Shown here one piece after another: positions 6,640 through 9,892 of a stretch of DNA of 9,892 nt. This DNA is from Syntrophaceae bacterium. GTDB lineage: Bacteria > Desulfobacterota > Syntrophia > Syntrophales > UBA5619. The position numbers and the translations under genes were made by a program. The notes beneath the pieces were generated by a model, which was not told the origin of the DNA, searched no databases, and worked only from the letters and a program-made list of their open reading frames with translations. Position 1 is the first letter of the stretch. Every line of letters starts with the position of its first letter. The DNA lies in assembly GCA_023249795.1 (NCBI GenBank), contig JAHFBU010000037.1, positions 1-9,892 on the forward strand, written 5' to 3'.

Positions 6640-8013
6640 ATGCAGAGAACCCTGTGGAGGAATAAACGCATCGTAATGTTGCTAATTGTAGGACTGGCGG
6701 TCCTGATTCCGCAAGCCGGAGTGATGGCATGGAGCGAGCACCCGCTGGTCACCTATCCCGTCATGGCCGCGATACCTGAGGTTTCAGCATCCGAGTCGGT
6801 CACGGTGGAAAGCATAGAGACCTTTCTGTCGGCCGAGCCGAAAAGGCTCGAACAACTGCTTCTCGAAGAGGAGGCGTGGGCTCAAAAAAACCTGCAATGG
6901 TATCCGCTGCTGCCGGCATCTCTGGCCTTCAAGGCGGACGGCAGCCCGGACACCCTCCGCGAGCGATTCTGTCATGCGATCCGGGTGAACCCCCGGGTCA
7001 AATTTCCCTGCTACCTGCAGATGCTCCCCGGCGGATATGCCGGGGAAAGGCCGCCCCTTCGCCCCTCCGAGATCAGTTTTCTGACCGACACTGACGATTG
7101 GGGCGAGACTACCTTTGTTTCGCTCTATCCCGAAGGAGGGGCCAGGCCCCTGGAAATCGTGGTCTCGGCAACGGACGAGCCGGATCTGCTGGGGCTGGAT
7201 ATCGGTCTTTTCGAGGACAACCGAACCGAGTTCGGCAAAATATACGGCTTCGGGAAGCAGCCCTTCGGCAACCCCAACCTGGAATACGGAAGCCAGGCGC
7301 CCTTTCATATGGGGTTTTACCACGAGTCCGGGATCATGTATTTCTTCGCGGGCTTCCTGAAGAAGGCCCTGCCCGAATACCGAATTCACCTCTACAAGCG
7401 GCTCGCGCAGTTCGCCTTTGAAACCGGGCATCCTTACTGGGGATGGCGGTTCACCGGATTGGGACTTCATTACTTGGCCGACCTTGCTCAGCCCTATCAC
7501 GCCACCGCCCTTCCGGGTGTGGGAACCGCCCGCGCCCTGGAGATCAGCATCGTTGACATGATCGGCATTCACGGCCCCAAGAACAATGCGGTTCAATTGG
7601 TTTCCAACCGGCATACCGCTCTGGAAAAGTTTGTTCAGGTGGTCCTGCAGCGGGCTTACAAAAAGGGGGAACTCAACCAACCGATCCTTGCCGCCCTCGG
7701 GTCCGCCAAGGACGGCGAACCTTATACGGACCGCGTTCCACGGGATGTCGTCTCCAAACTGGCCCATGACAAGGCCGGGGAGACGGACCGGGTCCTGGAG
7801 GAGACGATGCCGCGAAAGTTCGTGTCGGATCCCACGTTCGAGCTTGGTACGAGCGTGGAGAGGAGGCAAATCGTGGAAATGATGGCGTCGGAGAAAGGGC
7901 CCCAGGCGACTGAACGTTTGACCCTTCTCGTCAGGGATCTGCTGATTCCCTTCGCTGTACAGGGACGCGGCTATGTCCATGCAGTCCTGAGCAATGACAA
8001 AGGGCAGCAGTAA
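6640..8013 (+). CDS. Secreted zinc-dependent phospholipase C / P1 nuclease-like protein
   Basis: This encodes 457 residues from the ATG at 6640, with AAGGAGGT at 6626-6633 six bases upstream. A GTG at 6613 lies upstream of that site and is rejected. Signal peptide 1-30 ends VMA, so the mature protein would begin with Trp31 followed by S-E-H34. Mature zinc phospholipases C and P1 nucleases start with Trp because its backbone binds zinc. The sequence LHYLADLAQPYHA gives His277, Asp281 and His287, and HTALE gives His325 and Glu329. The +4, +6 and +4 steps match H118/D122/H128 and H142/E146 of Bacillus cereus PLC as I recall them. The gap before HTALE is 38 residues rather than 14. His223 and His228 are candidates for the remaining site. 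At about 427 mature residues it is much longer than classical PLC. The substrate (phospholipid or nucleic acid) cannot be decided. Confidence 0.75.
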   Translation: MQRTLWRNKRIVMLLIVGLAVLIPQAGVMAWSEHPLVTYPVMAAIPEVSASESVTVESIETFLSAEPKRLEQLLLEEEAWAQKNLQWYPLLPASLAFKADGSPDTLRERFCHAIRVNPRVKFPCYLQMLPGGYAGERPPLRPSEISFLTDTDDWGETTFVSLYPEGGARPLEIVVSATDEPDLLGLDIGLFEDNRTEFGKIYGFGKQPFGNPNLEYGSQAPFHMGFYHESGIMYFFAGFLKKALPEYRIHLYKRLAQFAFETGHPYWGWRFTGLGLHYLADLAQPYHATALPGVGTARALEISIVDMIGIHGPKNNAVQLVSNRHTALEKFVQVVLQRAYKKGELNQPILAALGSAKDGEPYTDRVPRDVVSKLAHDKAGETDRVLEETMPRKFVSDPTFELGTSVERRQIVEMMASEKGPQATERLTLLVRDLLIPFAVQGRGYVHAVLSNDKGQQ

Positions 8014-8042
8014 GACGGCCGTCCGGGATGAGAATGTCATCC
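8014..8042 (+). other. Two small inverted repeats between the phospholipase-like gene and the corrinoid gene
   Basis: GACGGCCGTC (8014-8023) is a perfect 10-base palindrome directly after the stop codon. GGATGA (8026-8031) pairs with TCATCC (8037-8042) around GAATG. Neither is followed by a T tract, so an intrinsic terminator is doubtful. They could slow or end transcription or protect a transcript end. The 59-bp gap shows no convincing promoter, so the corrinoid gene may be read from upstream. Confidence 0.3.
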
Positions 8043-8072
8043 GCATAAAGAGCAGAGAAGGTGGATAGAGGA

Positions 8073-8729
8073 ATGGATAAAGATCAGCTTTTTGAGAAAT
8101 TGGCGGCAGCGGTCGTTGACGGGGCGGAGGAAGAGGCGATAGCGCTCGCCAAGACCTCGGTGGCAGACCACATCGATCCGCTCGAGGCCATCGAAAAGGG
8201 TCTGTCACGGGGGATGGAGATCATCGGCCGCCGGTTTGAATGCGGTGATGCCTATCTGCCGGAGTTGCTCATGGCGGCGGCCGGCTTCAACGCGGCCATG
8301 ACCGTTCTGAAACCGGAGATCGAGGCCCAGAAAAAGCAGATTGTGAAACTGGGCAAAGTTCTGATCGGGACGGTCAAAGGCGATGTCCATTCGATCGGCA
8401 AGGACATCGTGACCTCCGTGCTGGATACCGGTGGGTTTGAGGTGGTTGACATCGGCGTGGACAATCCCTCACTGAAAATCATTCAGGAGGCGGAGAGGAG
8501 CCAGGCGGACGTGATCGCCCTCTCCTCGATGATGACCACCACGATGCCGGCACAGCGGGAGGTCATCGAAAGGCTCAAAGAGATGGGTCTCCGCGAGAAA
8601 TATTTCGTCATCATCGGCGGCGGGCCCGTCAATCAGGAGTGGGCCGACCGGATCGGCGCCGACGGATACGGCAAATCGGCCATCGATGCCGTGGCGCTTG
8701 TGAAGAGCCTGATGGCCGGAAAGAAATAG
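8073..8729 (+). CDS. Corrinoid (cobalamin-binding) methyl-carrier protein, MtbC/MttC/MtaC type
   Basis: This encodes 218 residues from the ATG at 8073, with AAGGTG (8058-8063) nine bases upstream. A GTG four codons earlier (8061) overlaps that site and is less likely. Residues about 1-85 form the helical cap domain of methyl-carrying corrinoid proteins (DPLEAIEKGLSRGMEIIGRR, then YLPELLMAA). Residues about 92-215 form the Rossmann-like B12-binding domain. His106 in DVHSIGKDI is the lower cobalt ligand, with S151/S152 before MMTTT and the GGGP turn at 182-185 completing the usual signature. The protein carries a methyl group on cobalt between a substrate methyltransferase and a second enzyme. 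Its stop overlaps the ribosome site of the pterin methyltransferase gene, so the two are co-translated partners. The substrate is unknown because no MttB/MtbB/MtaB-like gene is in the window. It acts in the cytoplasm. Confidence 0.92.
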   Translation: MDKDQLFEKLAAAVVDGAEEEAIALAKTSVADHIDPLEAIEKGLSRGMEIIGRRFECGDAYLPELLMAAAGFNAAMTVLKPEIEAQKKQIVKLGKVLIGTVKGDVHSIGKDIVTSVLDTGGFEVVDIGVDNPSLKIIQEAERSQADVIALSSMMTTTMPAQREVIERLKEMGLREKYFVIIGGGPVNQEWADRIGADGYGKSAIDAVALVKSLMAGKK

Positions 8730-8739
8730 GGAGGACCAT

Positions 8740-9537
8740 ATGATCATCGTGGGAGAGCTCATCAACGCCAGCCGCAAGGCGATCACCGATTCGATCAAGA
8801 ACCGGGATGTCGAGGCGATCCAGACGGTGGCGCGCCAGGAACATGAGGCAGGCGCACACTATATCGATGTCAATGCGGGGATCTTTCTGGACGAGGAAGA
8901 GGATTACATCCGCTGGCTCGTCCAGACGGTGCAGGCCGTCGTGGAGGGGCCCTGTTCCATCGACACGCCGAATCCCAGGGCCATCGAGGCCGGTCTTTCG
9001 GTGCATAAAGGGACGCCCATGATCAACTCCATCTCGCTGGAATCCGAAAGGTACAACAATATGATTCCGTTCCTGGCCGGAACGGATTGCCGGATCGTGG
9101 CCCTCTGTATGAGCGACGAAGGGATGCCCAAGACGGCGGAAGACCGGCTGCGGGTCGCCGAGAAGCTGGTCAACAGGCTGGTGCAGGACCGGATTCCGCT
9201 GGAGAACATTTTTGTAGATCCCCTGATTCAGCCGGTCTCCGTGGACAAGACGTTCGGCATCGAGTTTCTCAAGGCGATTGCGCTGATCAAGGAAAAAATT
9301 GCAGGCGTGCACACGATGTGTGGCGCCTCCAATATCTCCTATGGCCTGCCTGGCAGGGCCTTCGTGAATCAGACCTTCATGTCCATGGCTATCGGCATGG
9401 GTCTGGACGGCGCCATCGTCAACCCTCTGGACAAACGGATGATGGGCAACATCATCGCCGCGGAGGCGCTGGCCGGCCGCGACAATTTCTGCATGAACTA
9501 CATCAAGGCCCACCGCGCCGGGAAATTTGAGTTTTAA
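8740..9537 (+). CDS. Pterin-dependent methyltransferase, methyltetrahydrofolate:corrinoid protein type (AcsE/MtgA/MtvA family)
   Basis: This encodes 265 residues, close to the roughly 262 of Moorella AcsE. AGGGAGGA (8728-8735) overlaps the previous stop codon and sits five bases before the ATG. The fold is the pterin-binding TIM barrel: N-terminal GELIN at 5-9, HYIDVNAG with Asp43 and Asn45, Asp75 in SIDTP, Asn96 in MINSIS, Asp160 in FVDP and Asn198 in GASNISYGLPGR. From memory, Asp75, Asn96, Asp160 and Asn199 contact the pterin in the Moorella enzyme, so the set appears intact. It should transfer methyl between the adjacent corrinoid protein and tetrahydrofolate in the cytoplasm. Its partner here is a MtbC-type protein, not the two-subunit corrinoid iron-sulfur protein. 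This favours an MtgA/MtvA-like role in methyl-compound use over the acetyl-CoA pathway, but direction and substrate are inference. Confidence 0.88.
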   Translation: MIIVGELINASRKAITDSIKNRDVEAIQTVARQEHEAGAHYIDVNAGIFLDEEEDYIRWLVQTVQAVVEGPCSIDTPNPRAIEAGLSVHKGTPMINSISLESERYNNMIPFLAGTDCRIVALCMSDEGMPKTAEDRLRVAEKLVNRLVQDRIPLENIFVDPLIQPVSVDKTFGIEFLKAIALIKEKIAGVHTMCGASNISYGLPGRAFVNQTFMSMAIGMGLDGAIVNPLDKRMMGNIIAAEALAGRDNFCMNYIKAHRAGKFEF

Positions 9538-9540
9538 CGA

Positions 9541-9580
9541 ATCAGTTACGGGGACATGTCCCGGAAGCCCGCAGGGATCA
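9541..9580 (+). repeat. REP-like element, half unit (copy A)
   Basis: It starts four bases after the methyltransferase gene ends. It contains the perfect palindrome GGGACATGTCCC (9551-9562) and an inner stem CCC-GCA-GGG (9570-9578) followed by ATCA. GTTAC (9545-9549) pairs with GTAAC (9581-9585). Positions 9541-9569 repeat directly at 9577-9605 with only two differences, a 36-bp period that links it to copy B. Confidence 0.75.
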
Positions 9581-9584
9581 GTAA

Positions 9585-9630
9585 CGGGGACATGTACCGG
9601 AAGCCGCATAGCGGATCGGTACGTGTCCCG
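9585..9630 (+). repeat. REP-like palindromic element (copy B)
   Basis: GGGGACATGTACCG (9586-9599) faces CGGTACGTGTCCC (9617-9629), with a single T-G wobble in the stem. The nested stem CCGC/GCGG (9604-9607, 9611-9614) has loop ATA. It is nearly identical to the minus-strand reading of the element at 4453-4500, about 5 kb away and in the opposite orientation. Confidence 0.85.
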
Positions 9631-9651
9631 AACCAAGCATAGGCAAATGAA

Positions 9652-9700
9652 GGGGACGTGATGCGGAAGCCCGCAGGGATCGCATCATGTCCCCGGAACC
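9652..9700 (+). repeat. REP-like palindromic element (copy C), compensatory variant
   Basis: GGGGACGTGATGCG (9652-9665) faces CGCATCATGTCCCC (9681-9694). The inner stem is CCC-GCA-GGG, as in copy A. Compared with copy B, the inner arm bases change from TACC to ATGC on the left and from GGTA to GCAT on the right, so pairing is kept. The right edge CCCCGGAACCC matches the minus-strand edge of the 4453-4500 copy. It lies between the methyltransferase gene and the reductase gene start. Confidence 0.8.
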
Positions 9701-9732
9701 CAGAAAGTATTTTTGCTCCCTTGAATAACGCA

Positions 9733-9892
9733 ATGGAAAATCGCTTTCAAAAATCCTTGTCGGACCCCAACTGGATGTCGGTGAGCTGGGAGCTGGTTCC
9801 CGGCAGGGGCGCCCGCGAGGCGCTCCAGGACAATGCCCTCATGGCGGCGGAACAGGCGGCGAAGGGGGGGCGGATCGATGCGATCACGATCA
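9733..9892 (+). CDS. metF: Methylenetetrahydrofolate reductase (MetF-like), 5' part only
   Basis: The reading frame from the ATG at 9733 stays open to the window end (53 codons). It begins MENRFQKSLSDPNWMSVSWE, followed by LVPGRG and then DNALMAAEQAAKGGRIDAITI. The (S/T)WE-(V/L)-VPGRG strand and the later D-A-I-T-I strand match the first two strands of the MetF flavoprotein barrel, where the Glu is the conserved catalytic acid. MetF interconverts methylene- and methyl-tetrahydrofolate, which fits the methyltransferase upstream. The start is uncertain: there is no clear ribosome site before 9733, an in-frame TTG lies at 9721, and the frame is open back to 9643. This includes an ATG at 9661 inside repeat copy C preceded by AAGGGG. 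The catalytic and flavin-binding C-terminal parts lie outside the window. Confidence 0.7.
   Translation, partial: MENRFQKSLSDPNWMSVSWELVPGRGAREALQDNALMAAEQAAKGGRIDAITI

Noticed and set aside
6784..8208. Minus-strand reading frame of 474 codons
   Set aside because: It is opposite the phospholipase-like gene, whose signal peptide, ribosome site and metal motifs are clear. The minus product shows no signal or motif.
8629..9636. Minus-strand reading frame of 335 codons
   Set aside because: It covers the pterin methyltransferase and starts inside the palindromic repeats; its N-terminal VPVTD repeats come from those elements.
9541..9700. CRISPR array
   Set aside because: Units are palindromic, differ in sequence, have no regular unique spacers, and there are no cas genes.
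1..9892. rRNA, tRNA, riboswitch or transposase genes
   Set aside because: None was recognisable on either strand. The 90-base leader before 2506 was read for riboswitch cores without a match.

Overview
The window reads as chromosomal DNA of a GC-rich, Gram-negative anaerobic bacterium, most likely of the former Deltaproteobacteria (Syntrophales, Syntrophobacterales or Geobacter-like). This is inferred from the gene types: exported lipoproteins with Gly-rich N-termini, a DUF1566 envelope protein, a bacterial TMTC-like membrane protein with TPRs, and a corrinoid/tetrahydrofolate methyl-transfer module. No rRNA, tRNA, CRISPR array or transposase gene was seen.

Positions 1-4307 hold cell-envelope genes. 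A long repeat-bearing lipoprotein gene (2271 to 82, minus strand) and an exported FlgT_N-like/DUF1566 protein (2506-3381, plus) are divergently transcribed from two near-consensus sigma70-type promoters set back to back (2327-2355 and 2378-2406). The repeat lipoprotein appears truncated: recognisable repeat coding sequence continues past its stop, out of frame, to the window edge. A second lipoprotein of unknown function (4307 to 3501, minus) converges on the DUF1566 gene.

Positions 4308-4629 are intergenic. They carry one copy of a GGGGACATGTACCG-type palindromic repeat and a TTGACA-16-TATACT promoter. These precede a 609-codon multi-pass membrane protein with a GT-C-like N-terminal part and four C-terminal TPRs (4630-6459). 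Next comes a secreted zinc-dependent phospholipase C/P1 nuclease-like protein (6640-8013) with a recognisable ligand set.

Positions 8073-9892 form a one-carbon module: a cobalamin-binding corrinoid protein, a pterin-dependent methyltransferase 10 bp downstream, and, after a cluster of palindromic repeats, the start of a MetF-like methylenetetrahydrofolate reductase that runs off the window. Together these could pass a methyl group from a corrinoid protein to tetrahydrofolate and oxidise it to methylene-tetrahydrofolate, or run in reverse. The methyltransferase that would load the corrinoid protein is not in the window, so the methyl donor is unknown.

The palindromic repeats (one copy at 4453-4500, a cluster at 9541-9700) are the least explained structure. 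Copies occur in both orientations, and two of them differ by paired changes in both arms that keep the hairpin.
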